DNA of 64,000 bases, taken from the NCBI RefSeq assembly GCF_024362345.1, contig NZ_CP101505.1:1695501-1759500 (forward strand). Direction: 5' to 3'. Origin of the DNA: Polaribacter dokdonensis. Lineage in GTDB: Bacteria > Bacteroidota > Bacteroidia > Flavobacteriales > Flavobacteriaceae. Both the position numbers and the translations under genes were made by a program. The notes beneath the pieces are model-generated. The model made no database searches, was not told the origin of the DNA, and saw only the letters and a list, made by a program, of their open reading frames with translations. Shown piece after piece: positions 8,547 through 17,815 of this stretch. Every line of letters begins with the position of its first letter. The first letter of the stretch is position 1.

Positions 8547-9896
8547 ATGGAACACATTGTAATTATCGGAAATGGAATTTCTGGGGTTACAGCTGCAAGG
8601 CACATCAGAAAAAATTCTGATAAGCAAATTACCATTGTCTCTGCTGAAACCAAATACTTTTTTTCTAGAACTGCGCTCATGTATATTTATATGGGACACA
8701 TGAAATTTGAACAGACTCAACCTTACGAAAATTGGTTTTGGGACAAGAATAACATCAACCTAAAGGAAGGGTATGTAGCCCAAGTAAACACTGATGATAA
8801 GTTACTTACGTTTAAAGACAACTCTACTATATCTTACGATAAATTAATCATAGCTACAGGTTCTAAACCCAATAAATTTGGCTGGCTAGGTCAAGATTTA
8901 AAGGGAGTTTTAGGCATGTACCATAAGCAAGATTTAGAAAACTTAGAAATCTATGCCCCAAATAAAGAGGTGTGCAAAAGAGCAGTAATTGTTGGTGGTG
9001 GTTTAATAGGAATTGAATTGGCAGAAATGCTAAGAAGTAGAGACATACCTGTTACTTTCTTGGTGCGTGAAAGTAGTTTTTGGAATGGGGTTTTACCTGC
9101 TCAAGAATCTGAAATGATTAACAAACATATTTTAGAACATCATATAGATCTGCGATTAAGCACCAATTTAAAGGAGATAAAATCTGATGAAAATGGCAAT
9201 GTTAAATCGATTGTTATTGAAGAAACTGGTGAAGAAATTCCTTGTAATGTAGTAGGTTTAACTGCTGGGGTTACTCCAAACATCGACTTTTTAGAAGGTT
9301 CAGGAATTGAGACTAAGAAAGGTGTCTTGGTAAATCGTTTGTTAGAAACCAGCAAAAAAGATGTGTATGCCATTGGCGATTGTGCAGAGCAACATGAAGC
9401 CATTGGTTTACGAAGAAATATTGAAGCTGTTTGGTATACAGGAAGAATGATGGGTGAAGCACTAGCACAGACTATTTGTGGAAAACCTAGAGAATACAAC
9501 CCTGGACATTGGTTTAACTCCGCGAAATTTTTAGATATCGAATACCAAACCTATGGATGGGTGTTTAGCGAAAGAAATAAAAAAGAAAATGAAGCTTATT
9601 TTCAGTGGAAGCATCCTAAACAAAATATTTGCATTACCATTTCTTACGATGCTAAAACACAACAATTTTTAGGGATAAATACCTTCGGAATTCGAATGCG
9701 TCATGAAATTTTTGATAGATGGTTAACAGAAAACCAATCTATACAGCATGTTTTAAAGTATTTAAAGGATGCCAATTTTGACCCTGAATTTTACAGTTTG
9801 TACGAAAAAGAAATTGTGGCCAAATTCAACTTAGAAAATAACATACAACTTAAAGTACAACCTAAAAGTTGGAAACGTATTTTCTCTAAAGCATAA
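8547..9896 (+). CDS. FAD/NAD(P)-dependent pyridine nucleotide-disulfide-type oxidoreductase
   Basis: A 449-residue flavoprotein. The N-terminal FAD-binding fold (VIIGNGISGVTAARH) is followed by the ATG motif (LIIATGSKPN), a second dinucleotide fold (AVIVGGGLIGIELAEML, about residue 150) for NAD(P)H and the late FAD motif VYAIGDCAE. About 130 extra C-terminal residues are not typical of ferredoxin or rubredoxin reductases. No redox-active CxxxxC is present, so it is a nitrite/ferredoxin/rubredoxin-reductase-like member. It lies 69 bp upstream of the polyferredoxin membrane gene, and the pair probably passes electrons from NAD(P)H to the membrane iron-sulfur protein. The electron acceptor is unknown. 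Confidence 0.85.
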   Translation: MEHIVIIGNGISGVTAARHIRKNSDKQITIVSAETKYFFSRTALMYIYMGHMKFEQTQPYENWFWDKNNINLKEGYVAQVNTDDKLLTFKDNSTISYDKLIIATGSKPNKFGWLGQDLKGVLGMYHKQDLENLEIYAPNKEVCKRAVIVGGGLIGIELAEMLRSRDIPVTFLVRESSFWNGVLPAQESEMINKHILEHHIDLRLSTNLKEIKSDENGNVKSIVIEETGEEIPCNVVGLTAGVTPNIDFLEGSGIETKKGVLVNRLLETSKKDVYAIGDCAEQHEAIGLRRNIEAVWYTGRMMGEALAQTICGKPREYNPGHWFNSAKFLDIEYQTYGWVFSERNKKENEAYFQWKHPKQNICITISYDAKTQQFLGINTFGIRMRHEIFDRWLTENQSIQHVLKYLKDANFDPEFYSLYEKEIVAKFNLENNIQLKVQPKSWKRIFSKA

Positions 9897-9965
9897 CTGC
9901 ACCGAATTAAATTTTGGAAGCATCATAAAGAATAAAATAGCAATCTACACCATAAAAGACACATT

Positions 9966-11600
9966 TTGAAAGCGATAAAATACATAGGACTCGTCATTTT
10001 TTTAACAGGCTTAACCCTTTTTACAGCAACAATATTTACAGGTAATTTTACATTTACCCAACAAGAACTAGACACTTTTGTAAAAGAAAAAGGCTATAAG
10101 AGCGAAATCTTTGTTAAAGAATTAGAAAAGGCGTTAGTTACACAAGAAGACGTTAACATTTTCGAATTTTCGAAACGTGTTAGAAATGCTGTAGCTATCA
10201 ACAATCTATATTACAATGACCTAATTGCCAAATACAATGCAGAGAAAAACTGGGAGAAAAAAGGTGCTCAATATCAATATAAAATTAACGGCAAACCACA
10301 CAGCATTAGTTTTGAAATTGCAAAAAAAGCAGGTAGTGGTTTTGTAAAAGAAAATGCTGGCTTGGTCTGGTTTTTAACCTTTGGTTTGGGTATTATTGGA
10401 GCACTACTTTTCATATTACCTAACATTATTTTATTAGGGAAACCAGGTATTAAAAACGATCATATTTATCAGCAGTCTGCAACCAATAGAGGTTTTATTG
10501 CTTGGTTGGTTTTGATATACCTTGTTGCTTTTTATTTGGTACTTTATTTTATGGCAGATTATGTTGTAAACTGGACCTTTATTTTAGACCCAATTAGTAA
10601 GGCTTTAAATGGAGGAGCAGCTTCACAGTGGTTTGTTTATGGTTTTCTGTATTGTACTATTATGTTAACTATGGGTGTTAGAATGTATATTAAATACAGA
10701 CACAACAAATACCAAATTATTAGAACAACCTCTGTTTTATTCTTTCAAATTGTATTTGCTTTTCTTATTCCAGAAATTATGACCAGCTTAAATATGCCTG
10801 GTTACGATTTTAAAAATGCGTTTCCTTTAGACTATGATTTCTTTTTTGAGTGGAATTTAAAAAGCTTAACCGAAAGTGGTGGAATAGGAATTTTTATTCT
10901 GGTTTGGGGTATAGTATTAACCTTAATCATTGTGCCAGTTATGGTTTACTTCTTTGGTAAAAGATGGTACTGTTCTTGGGTTTGTGGTTGTGGAGGTTTA
11001 GCAGAAACTTTAGGAGACCCTTACAGACAACACTCTAACAAAAGCTTAAATGCATGGAAGTTAGAACGCTGGTTAATACACTCTGTTTTGGTATTTTCTT
11101 TGGTGATGACTTTAGTAACCTTGTATTGCTATTTTTCTGGAACTTCTTCTTTTTTAGGCATAAAATCGCAATGGATTAAAGATACTTACAGCTTTTTAAT
11201 AGGTGCATGGTTTGCAGGTGTTATTGGTACAGGCTTCTACCCTATTTTTGGAAACAGAGTTTGGTGTAGGTTTGGTTGTCCATTAGCGGCTTACTTAGGT
11301 TTAGTGCAACGTTTTAAATCGAGATTTAGAATTACAACTAATGGAGGACAGTGTATTTCTTGTGGAAATTGTTCTACCTATTGTGAGCAAGGAATTGATG
11401 TAAGAGCCTATGCACAAAAAGGCGAAAACATTGTAAGATCTAGTTGTGTAGGTTGTGGAATTTGTTCTGCTGTGTGTCCTAGAGGAGTGCTAAAATTAGA
11501 AAATGGCCCTGAAGAAGGAAGAATAAATCCGACAGAAATTCTTTTGGGTAATGATGTTGATTTAATGGAATTGGTTAACAAAAAGTATTTGAACTTATAA
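9966..11600 (+). CDS. NosR/NapH/CcoG-like membrane 4Fe-4S protein
   Basis: A 544-residue polytopic protein. About six transmembrane helices are visible, with the paired cysteine motifs CSWVCGCGGLAET and CRFGCPLAAYLG typical of the NosR/NapH/CcoG group at the membrane. A cytoplasmic-type double cluster follows, CISCGNCSTYC (then EQG rather than a canonical CP) and CVGCGICSAVCP, which bind two [4Fe-4S]. An N-terminal soluble segment (about residues 30-125) lies between helices 1 and 2. The start is TTG at 9966, and no ATG fits the first helix. It is the second gene of an operon with the FAD oxidoreductase, suggesting an NAD(P)H-to-membrane electron chain. The terminator hairpin overlaps its stop codon. 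Confidence 0.85.
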   Translation: MKAIKYIGLVIFLTGLTLFTATIFTGNFTFTQQELDTFVKEKGYKSEIFVKELEKALVTQEDVNIFEFSKRVRNAVAINNLYYNDLIAKYNAEKNWEKKGAQYQYKINGKPHSISFEIAKKAGSGFVKENAGLVWFLTFGLGIIGALLFILPNIILLGKPGIKNDHIYQQSATNRGFIAWLVLIYLVAFYLVLYFMADYVVNWTFILDPISKALNGGAASQWFVYGFLYCTIMLTMGVRMYIKYRHNKYQIIRTTSVLFFQIVFAFLIPEIMTSLNMPGYDFKNAFPLDYDFFFEWNLKSLTESGGIGIFILVWGIVLTLIIVPVMVYFFGKRWYCSWVCGCGGLAETLGDPYRQHSNKSLNAWKLERWLIHSVLVFSLVMTLVTLYCYFSGTSSFLGIKSQWIKDTYSFLIGAWFAGVIGTGFYPIFGNRVWCRFGCPLAAYLGLVQRFKSRFRITTNGGQCISCGNCSTYCEQGIDVRAYAQKGENIVRSSCVGCGICSAVCPRGVLKLENGPEEGRINPTEILLGNDVDLMELVNKKYLNL

Positions 11601-11628
11601 AGCCACAGATATAATCTGTGGCTTTATA
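11596..11628. terminator. Strong bidirectional terminator
   Basis: A perfect 15-bp stem (11596-11610 with 11614-11628) and a 3-nt ATA loop. The left arm includes the stop codon of the polyferredoxin gene. It also lies 28 bp past the stop of the fasciclin gene on the other strand. Confidence 0.8.
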
Positions 11629-11655
11629 AATTCAAATAAACTAATCCTCAATATT

Positions 11656-12657
11656 CTATAAATTAGGTAGTAATACTCTATCAATAACGTGCACTATACC
11701 ATTAGTTGTTTGTACATCTGGTATTGCCATGTTTGCAACTTCACCTCCATTACCAACTCCAGTTACTGTTAATGTACCATTTGTAAAAGCACCTAAGGTT
11801 AACTCATCTCCACCTAAAGGCGTTACTACACCTGCACTTAATTCTGATGTGAATTTACCATCATTAGCAATTACGTGGTTTAATAATACATTTTGTACTG
11901 TTTCTTTTGGCAACTGACGAATATCTGAAGGTTGCGTAAATGTTAATCCAAGTGCAGCTCCTAAATCAATAAATGCTTGATCTGTTGGTGCAAACACTGT
12001 AAATGAAGGGCTACCATCTGATGCCGTTAATGCATCTACCAATTCAGCATAAACCACTGCTTCTACTAAATAAGATAATTCTGGTGATGTAAATACATTT
12101 GCAGATTGTAAAGCAATTGCAGATTGTACAATATCTACACCTGTAGCTATCATTACTTTGTCAATAACATGTACAGTACCATTGCTGGCCATAACATCTG
12201 TAGCTAAAATTTTAGATCCGTTAATGTAGGTATCATTTCCACGTGTAATAAAACGTCTGTCTAAGGTTAATGCAGAAGTAGACGAACCTCCATTGGTAAT
12301 TGAACTACCTGCAAGGTTACCATTAGAAACATGGTATAATAATGTGTTTGTTAAAAAAGGTTTCTGTAATACTCCAAGTGTTTGCTCGTTTAAACCTAAT
12401 CTTGCAAAGGCGTCATTTGTTGGTGCAAAAACAGTGTAGGCTCCACTAGGATTATTAGGGTTAGAATTACTAAGTACACCTGCAACACCACCTGCAACAG
12501 CAGCTGCTTCTAAGGTACTAAAGTCTGAATTGGTTACAGCAATATTTGCAATTGATGGTAACTCTGCCTCATAACTAGAGGTAGTTTCACAAGAGGTCAT
12601 TACACCTAATGTTAGTAATGAAATGAATGCGTATTTTAATATATTTAAATTTTTCAT
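11656..12657 (-). CDS. Lipoprotein with two fasciclin (FAS1) domains
   Basis: A 333-residue protein with a lipoprotein signal (LGVMTSC, Cys23). FAS1 domain 1 (about residues 35-175) has YTVFAPTNDAFARLG, LLYHV and NGTVHVIDKVMI. FAS1 domain 2 (about 185-330) has FTVFAPTDQAFIDLG, LLNHV and NGIVHVIDRVLLP. Both carry the family's H1 and H2 boxes. FAS1 proteins mediate adhesion or carbohydrate/protein contacts at the cell surface. It follows the barrel gene by 30 bp in the same operon, so it may be the periplasmic or surface partner of that barrel. The protein is full length. Confidence 0.92.
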   Translation of the reverse strand: MKNLNILKYAFISLLTLGVMTSCETTSSYEAELPSIANIAVTNSDFSTLEAAAVAGGVAGVLSNSNPNNPSGAYTVFAPTNDAFARLGLNEQTLGVLQKPFLTNTLLYHVSNGNLAGSSITNGGSSTSALTLDRRFITRGNDTYINGSKILATDVMASNGTVHVIDKVMIATGVDIVQSAIALQSANVFTSPELSYLVEAVVYAELVDALTASDGSPSFTVFAPTDQAFIDLGAALGLTFTQPSDIRQLPKETVQNVLLNHVIANDGKFTSELSAGVVTPLGGDELTLGAFTNGTLTVTGVGNGGEVANMAIPDVQTTNGIVHVIDRVLLPNL

Positions 12658-12687
12658 GATTGTAAAGTTTTGTTTGTTAGTTGTTTA

Positions 12688-13569
12688 TTAAAATGAGAAT
12701 ACTACTCCTCCATAAGCCCCTGTAGACTGTCCTAAGTTTCTACCAGAAACATAAGCGTTTGCACCTGCTGTAAGACCAAAATCTTCTGTAAGTGGCACAA
12801 AACCATTGATACCAATTCTTGTATAGTTTACACGAGTTGCAGGAAAAAAGCCTGTAAAACCTTCTCCTAAAATATCTACACCTTCATCATCAGATAATTG
12901 GTTTGCTACAAATGCATCTACATAGAATTTAGAAGAAGCATACCCAATTTTTAATTCGCTTAGTAAGGCATTTGGCACTTGATTATCTCTAAAGCTATAC
13001 CCTAATTGACCTGTAGTAAAAAAACCTGAGTTTAATTTAAAGGTTGCAATACCCATTGCATTGTATGAAGTTGCTTCATTACCAATAGCAATAATAGATT
13101 GTAAGCCTTCATTTGCATTATAATTCCCTAAAGGAGTTTCAATTCCTGCAGCTCCAATAAGATCTAATGAACTGTTGTCGAAATTAAAAGTATGCAGCCT
13201 ATATTTTGCATATACTTTTAAATCTTGAATTCCACTTCTTTCATTTTCGAAACCATTGTTTGCTAAAACAGCTTCTGATGCATTACCTTTTGCTTTAATA
13301 TATGGTACATTTAAAACCACATTAAAGTTGTCTGATATACCAATTTCTCCAAAAAATGATACACTACTAATAGTTACATCGTTAAAAACAGGTACACCAT
13401 CTACTTTATTGGGCACTAAAAATACTTTGCTATAAGATTCTTGAGAATAAGATAAGACTAAAGCCCCTTTACCTGCTTTCTTCATAAAACCATTTACTGG
13501 ACTTTGAGCCATACTTAGACCCGATAAAAGCAAACAAACGCTTGCTAAGATTTTAATTTTAAAATTCAT
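12688..13569 (-). CDS. Outer-membrane beta-barrel protein, partner of the fasciclin lipoprotein
   Basis: A 293-residue protein with a signal peptide (residues 1-21, LSMAQ), many amphipathic strands, and a C-terminal GGVVFSF ending in Phe. It resembles uncharacterised flavobacterial barrel proteins with LVLSYSQESYSKVFLVPNKVDG and DLKVYAKYRLH. No substrate can be named. It is first in a two-gene minus-strand operon with the double-fasciclin lipoprotein. Confidence 0.75.
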   Translation of the reverse strand: MNFKIKILASVCLLLSGLSMAQSPVNGFMKKAGKGALVLSYSQESYSKVFLVPNKVDGVPVFNDVTISSVSFFGEIGISDNFNVVLNVPYIKAKGNASEAVLANNGFENERSGIQDLKVYAKYRLHTFNFDNSSLDLIGAAGIETPLGNYNANEGLQSIIAIGNEATSYNAMGIATFKLNSGFFTTGQLGYSFRDNQVPNALLSELKIGYASSKFYVDAFVANQLSDDEGVDILGEGFTGFFPATRVNYTRIGINGFVPLTEDFGLTAGANAYVSGRNLGQSTGAYGGVVFSF

Positions 13570-13613
13570 GTTTTAAAGTTTAATTGTTAGTGTTATCATA
13601 TCTACGTAAAAAC

Positions 13614-13721
13614 TTTAGGTACGGTTTTAATTATTTTTTAAAAAACTGCAATACCAAAAAAATCGTATATAAAATAGTGGCCCTGTGAAAGTTATTCTAA
13701 CAAATAACGACTGTACCTAAA
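13614..13721. promoter_or_regulatory. Pair of inverted GTACCTAAA sites in a divergent promoter region
   Basis: TTTAGGTACGG (13614-13624) and CTGTACCTAAA (13711-13721) are inverted copies (10 of 11 match) 86 bp apart, between the divergent barrel/fasciclin operon and the MORN/glycosyltransferase operon. Such paired sites often bind one regulator; none is identified here. Confidence 0.35.
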
Positions 13722-13753
13722 ACCAGTATTAATAAGCCTTTAAAACAAATTTT

Positions 13754-14215
13754 ATGTTTTTAAAATACCTGATGATTTTATTTTTATCGATTACAACTAA
13801 TCAAAAAGAATTTATTAAAAACTTTGATGATGAAGGTAATTTAACTTCAGAAGGATGGATGCTAAATAATAAAAAGACAGACTTTTGGACCTTTTATTAC
13901 CCAAATGGAGTGATCAAAAAAAAAGGGCATTATAGTAATGATAAAAAAACAGATTATTGGTACTTTTACGCCAAGAATAGTAAATTACTTAGAGAGGGTA
14001 GCTATAAAAATGACAAGGCTAACGACTGGTGGATTTTTTATAGTGAGAACAAAAAGGTAAAATGTCAGTTTAAAGATGATGAGAAAAATGGCTATTCTTT
14101 AATTTATCAAAACAACCGTCTTAAAAAAGCCGAACACTATAAGTCTAACAAGAAAGTTGGAGAGTGGACTTCTTACTTTAGTTTTAAAAGAGACAATCCA
14201 AACGTAAAATTTTAA
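13754..14215 (+). CDS. MORN-repeat (YwqK-like) protein
   Basis: A 153-residue protein with an N-terminal hydrophobic stretch (FLKYLMILFLSITT), then four or five MORN_2-type repeats of about 22 residues with the pattern W.FYYPNG...KKGHYSNDKK. Such repeats occur in the proteins annotated as 'YwqK family antitoxins' and in membrane-associated proteins; a toxin-antitoxin role is not supported here. Its TAA overlaps the ATG of the next glycosyltransferase by one base (TAATG), so it is translationally coupled and probably serves the same glycolipid pathway, perhaps as a membrane-surface accessory. Confidence 0.75.
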   Translation: MFLKYLMILFLSITTNQKEFIKNFDDEGNLTSEGWMLNNKKTDFWTFYYPNGVIKKKGHYSNDKKTDYWYFYAKNSKLLREGSYKNDKANDWWIFYSENKKVKCQFKDDEKNGYSLIYQNNRLKKAEHYKSNKKVGEWTSYFSFKRDNPNVKF

Positions 14216-14907
14216 TGCATCCTATTATTAAAGTTATCATTCCTGCTTATAATGAGCAAGATTCTATTGGAAACGTAATTCTTGATATCCCTAAAATGGT
14301 AGATGAAGTTATTGTTGTTAGCAATAACTCTACAGACAATACAGAAATTAATGCCAAGCAAGCAGGTGCAACAGTATTGCAAGAACCTAGAAAAGGATAT
14401 GGCTATGCTTGTTTAAAGGGTATGGATTACATTAAAGAACAAACCACAAAACCAGATATTATTGTATTTTTAGATGGTGATTACTCAGACTACCCAGAGC
14501 AGTTAACAGAAATTATAGCTCCTATTGTTAATGAAGATATCGATTTTGTTGTAGGTGCAAGAGTAGAAAAATTTAGAGAATCTGGAGCAATGACCCCTCA
14601 ACAAGTATTTGGTAATTGGCTAGCCACCTTTTTAATGAAGTTGTTTTTTAATGCAAGGTTTACAGATCTTGGGCCTTTTAGAGGAATAAAATACAATAAA
14701 CTACTAGCTTTAGACATGCAAGACAAAACTTATGGTTGGACAGTAGAGATGCAATTAAAGGTTTTAAAGCAAAAAATGAGTTATAGAGAAATACCTGTAA
14801 AGTATAGAAACAGAATAGGTGTCTCAAAAGTTTCAGGAACTGTAAAAGGTACTATATTTGCAGGAGTTAAGATTCTTGGTTGGATTTTTAAATATAGTTT
14901 TAAGTAA
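14215..14907 (+). CDS. GT2 family glycosyltransferase (polyprenyl-phosphate sugar synthase-like)
   Basis: A 230-residue GT-A fold enzyme: IIPAYNEQDSIG at the N-terminus, VVSNNSTDNT, and the metal-binding FLDGDYSDYPEQL (DxD-like) around residue 86. It lacks transmembrane helices. The size and layout match dolichyl-/polyprenyl-phosphate mannose or glucose synthases, which load a sugar onto a lipid carrier at the inner membrane. That fits the GT-C enzyme encoded two genes downstream, as this class uses lipid-linked sugars. Coupled at both ends by TAATG overlaps. Confidence 0.85.
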   Translation: MHPIIKVIIPAYNEQDSIGNVILDIPKMVDEVIVVSNNSTDNTEINAKQAGATVLQEPRKGYGYACLKGMDYIKEQTTKPDIIVFLDGDYSDYPEQLTEIIAPIVNEDIDFVVGARVEKFRESGAMTPQQVFGNWLATFLMKLFFNARFTDLGPFRGIKYNKLLALDMQDKTYGWTVEMQLKVLKQKMSYREIPVKYRNRIGVSKVSGTVKGTIFAGVKILGWIFKYSFK

Positions 14908-16397
14908 TGATTTTAGAATACATAATCATATTCATATATACCATTTGTTTGGTGCTAATTTTTTTATATTCATTAGCCCAATTAAACCTTCTTGTAAATT
15001 ACCTAAAATATAGAAATAAAGAGGATAATGCTCCTAAATTCGATTTTACAAATCCAGATGAAATACCATTTGTTACCATACAATTACCAGTTTACAATGA
15101 GCTGTATGTAATGAAGCGTTTGCTTAAAAACATAGCAAAAATAGAGTACCCAATTCAGAAATTAGAAATTCAGGTTTTAGATGATTCTACAGATGAATCT
15201 GTAGCTATGACTGCTAAGCATGTAAAAAAAATTCAAGATTTAGGTATCGATATTCAACATATTCGCAGAACCAATAGACAAGGTTTTAAAGCAGGAGCTT
15301 TAAAAGAAGGTTTAAAAACAGCTAAAGGCGAATTTATTGCCATTTTTGATGCTGATTTTTTACCTAAGAAAGATTGGTTGTACAGAACAGTGCCTTACTT
15401 TAAAGATAAGAACATTGGAGTTGTACAAACAAGATGGAGTCATATCAACAGAAATTATTCTACGTTAACTAGAATACAAGCGTTTATGTTAGATGCGCAT
15501 TTTACCCTAGAACAAGTAGGTAGAAATAGCAAGGGACATTTCATTAACTTTAATGGTACAGCTGGTATTTGGAGAAAAGAGTGTATTTACGATGCTGGTA
15601 ATTGGCAAGGAGATACCTTAACTGAAGACATTGATTTAAGTTATAGAGCACAACTAAATAACTGGAAGTTTAAGTACTTAGAAAATGTAGAAACACCTGC
15701 AGAATTACCAGTTATTATTAGTGCTGCAAGATCTCAACAATTTAGATGGAATAAAGGTGGAGCTGAGAATTTTCAGAAAATGATTAAAAGAATTGTTACC
15801 AGTAAAAACGTTTCTTTTAAAACCAAAGTTCATGGTCTTTTACACTTATTAAACAGCTCTATGTTTACGTGTATTTTCTTGGTAGCTATTTTAAGCATAC
15901 CTATGTTATACATTAAAAATGAGTATGCACATTTAAAAAATTACTTTTATGTAATGAGCTTTTTTGTACTGAGTTCTCTTATTTTCTTTGTGTGTTATTG
16001 GCACATGTATAAAAATATTTATGGAGGTGGTTTTATAAAATTCTTTAAATATATAGGTGCTTTTTTCACCTTCTTTTCTGTAGCAATGGGTTTTTCTTTA
16101 CACAATACAATTGCAGTTTTAGAAGGGCATTTAGGTAAGAAAAGTGAATTTGTAAGAACTCCGAAATTTAATATTAAAACCATTAAAGATGGTTGGAAAA
16201 ACAACAAGTACATAAAGAAAAAACCATCTGTACACGTAATTTTAGAAGGGCTGTTGGCTATCTATTTTGTGTTTGGTATGTACAGCGCTTTTGTTGTTGG
16301 AGATCAAGGAGGAGATTTTGGTCTGTTCCCTTTTCATTTAATGCTATTTATAGGATTTAGCTACGTATTTTTCAAATCGATTTTCTCTAAAGCCTAA
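14907..16397 (+). CDS. Processive-type GT2 glycosyltransferase (cellulose synthase-like) membrane protein
   Basis: A 496-residue inner-membrane enzyme. An N-terminal helix is followed by the catalytic GT2 domain with VLDDSTDES, IFDADFLPK, TLTEDIDLSYR (the catalytic TED) and QQFRW, i.e. the full D, D, D, QxxRW signature of cellulose-synthase-like and ceramide-glucosyltransferase-like enzymes. Four C-terminal helices follow (about residues 310-490). It probably transfers sugar from a nucleotide sugar to a lipid or growing glycan at the cytoplasmic face. Third of four coupled genes. Confidence 0.88.
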   Translation: MILEYIIIFIYTICLVLIFLYSLAQLNLLVNYLKYRNKEDNAPKFDFTNPDEIPFVTIQLPVYNELYVMKRLLKNIAKIEYPIQKLEIQVLDDSTDESVAMTAKHVKKIQDLGIDIQHIRRTNRQGFKAGALKEGLKTAKGEFIAIFDADFLPKKDWLYRTVPYFKDKNIGVVQTRWSHINRNYSTLTRIQAFMLDAHFTLEQVGRNSKGHFINFNGTAGIWRKECIYDAGNWQGDTLTEDIDLSYRAQLNNWKFKYLENVETPAELPVIISAARSQQFRWNKGGAENFQKMIKRIVTSKNVSFKTKVHGLLHLLNSSMFTCIFLVAILSIPMLYIKNEYAHLKNYFYVMSFFVLSSLIFFVCYWHMYKNIYGGGFIKFFKYIGAFFTFFSVAMGFSLHNTIAVLEGHLGKKSEFVRTPKFNIKTIKDGWKNNKYIKKKPSVHVILEGLLAIYFVFGMYSAFVVGDQGGDFGLFPFHLMLFIGFSYVFFKSIFSKA

Positions 16398-17764
16398 TGT
16401 CTGTATTCACCAAATACAAAGACATAGTACTTATTTTTGTTAGTGCCTTACTCTATTTTTATATTGCATACGCTTTAGACAGAACCAACTTTTTTGTATT
16501 ATCTTCTATATGGTTTGGGTTGTTTGCTTGCTTTTATTTTTTAGTAAAAAAACCAAGATTATCTTTTAATAATTTGGTGGGTATTGCCTTTATTTTTAGG
16601 TTGATATTTCTCTTTGCTACTCCTAATTTATCGCAAGATTTTTATCGATTTATTTGGGACGGACGAATGATTTTAGAAGGCTTAAATCCATATTTATCAT
16701 TACCAGAAACTTTTATACAGAATATTAATTATCCTATTGCAGAAGCTAGAGAGCTGTATGCAGGTATGGGTGAATTAAATGGAAGTCATTATACCAATTA
16801 CCCTCCTTTAAATCAGTTATGTTTTTTAATTGCTGCATTCTTTGCCAGTAAAAGCATTTTTGGTTCAGTATTGGTTTTACGTGTACTCATTATACTTGCA
16901 GAATTGGGCATTTTCTATTTTGGAAAAAAACTATTGCAGGCATTACACTTGCCAAAACATAATATATTTTGGTACACACTGAATCCGTTTATAATTATAG
17001 AGCTTACAGGAAATTTACATTTTGAATCTGTAATGCTTTTCTTTTTTATCTGGGGATTGTATCTTTTACAAAAGCAAAAATGGATTTGGGCTGCTATTTT
17101 AATAGGTTGCTCAATTTCTGTAAAGCTATTGCCATTCTTCTTTTTGCCATTATTCTTTAAAGTATTTGTACATAAAAAATCGCACTTAAGTTTGGCAAAA
17201 CAATGGCTGCAACTTATTGGATTTAACCTTATAATTTTAGGTACTGTTGTGGTTTTATTTTTACCTTTTTTATCGAGCACTTTACTTGCTAATTATGCCA
17301 ATTCTGTTGGTTTATGGTTTGGAAAATTTGAGTTTAATGCCAGTTTTTACTATCTGTTTAGAGAAATAGGATACACTTTTAGAGGCTATAATGAAATAGG
17401 AATCATTACCAAAATAACACCTATTTTAACCATACTTTATCTCATTTGCCTAACCTTTTTTAGAAAAAACAATCAACAGGTTATCTTATTTGCAAGCATG
17501 CTTTTTGGTTTGTGCTTTTACTATTTTACCTCTACAACTATTCATCCTTGGTATTTGGCAACACCTTTATTACTTTCTGTATTCACCAGATATAAATTTC
17601 CGGTTTTCTGGACACTCGTCATTATTTTAAGTTATCAAGCCTATGCAAATACGCCTTGGCAAGAGAATTTGTGGTTTGTAGCTGCAGAGTATTTGTTGCT
17701 TTTTACATTCATGATCATCGAATTTAAATCTCATAAGAGAAAAGACGATATAATTTCTGCATAA
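16397..17764 (+). CDS. GT-C fold glycosyltransferase (mannosyltransferase-like)
   Basis: A 455-residue protein with about ten to twelve transmembrane helices. The first periplasmic loop has SQDFYRFIWDGRMILEGLNPY, where the Asp-rich motif after helix 1-2 is the GT-C catalytic loop of polyprenyl-phosphate-mannose-dependent (DUF2029/GT87-like) enzymes. Later TNYPPLNQ and HPWYLATPLLL also fit. It should add a sugar on the periplasmic side using the lipid-linked donor made by the GT2 synthase two genes upstream. Its start overlaps the previous stop (TAATG). The product glycolipid is unknown. Confidence 0.8.
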   Translation: MSVFTKYKDIVLIFVSALLYFYIAYALDRTNFFVLSSIWFGLFACFYFLVKKPRLSFNNLVGIAFIFRLIFLFATPNLSQDFYRFIWDGRMILEGLNPYLSLPETFIQNINYPIAEARELYAGMGELNGSHYTNYPPLNQLCFLIAAFFASKSIFGSVLVLRVLIILAELGIFYFGKKLLQALHLPKHNIFWYTLNPFIIIELTGNLHFESVMLFFFIWGLYLLQKQKWIWAAILIGCSISVKLLPFFFLPLFFKVFVHKKSHLSLAKQWLQLIGFNLIILGTVVVLFLPFLSSTLLANYANSVGLWFGKFEFNASFYYLFREIGYTFRGYNEIGIITKITPILTILYLICLTFFRKNNQQVILFASMLFGLCFYYFTSTTIHPWYLATPLLLSVFTRYKFPVFWTLVIILSYQAYANTPWQENLWFVAAEYLLLFTFMIIEFKSHKRKDDIISA

Positions 17765-17790
17765 ATTTTATCCCATCATTTATATTTTTA

Positions 17791-17798
17791 TATCTTCG
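17791..17798 (+). promoter_or_regulatory. Possible -7 box for the lacI-type gene
   Basis: TATCTTCG differs from TAnnTTTG at one base and lies 18 bp before the ATG at 17816. The -33 box is unclear. Confidence 0.35.
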
Positions 17799-17815
17799 TG
17801 ATTAAACGTTTTTAG

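Noticed and set aside
9140..9499. 119-residue antisense ORF within the FAD oxidoreductase gene
   Set aside because: Complete overlap with a gene of clear homology; the translation is a shadow without recognisable domains.
13754..14215. Antitoxin of a toxin-antitoxin pair (YwqK annotation)
   Set aside because: No toxin gene is adjacent; the gene is coupled to glycosyltransferases.
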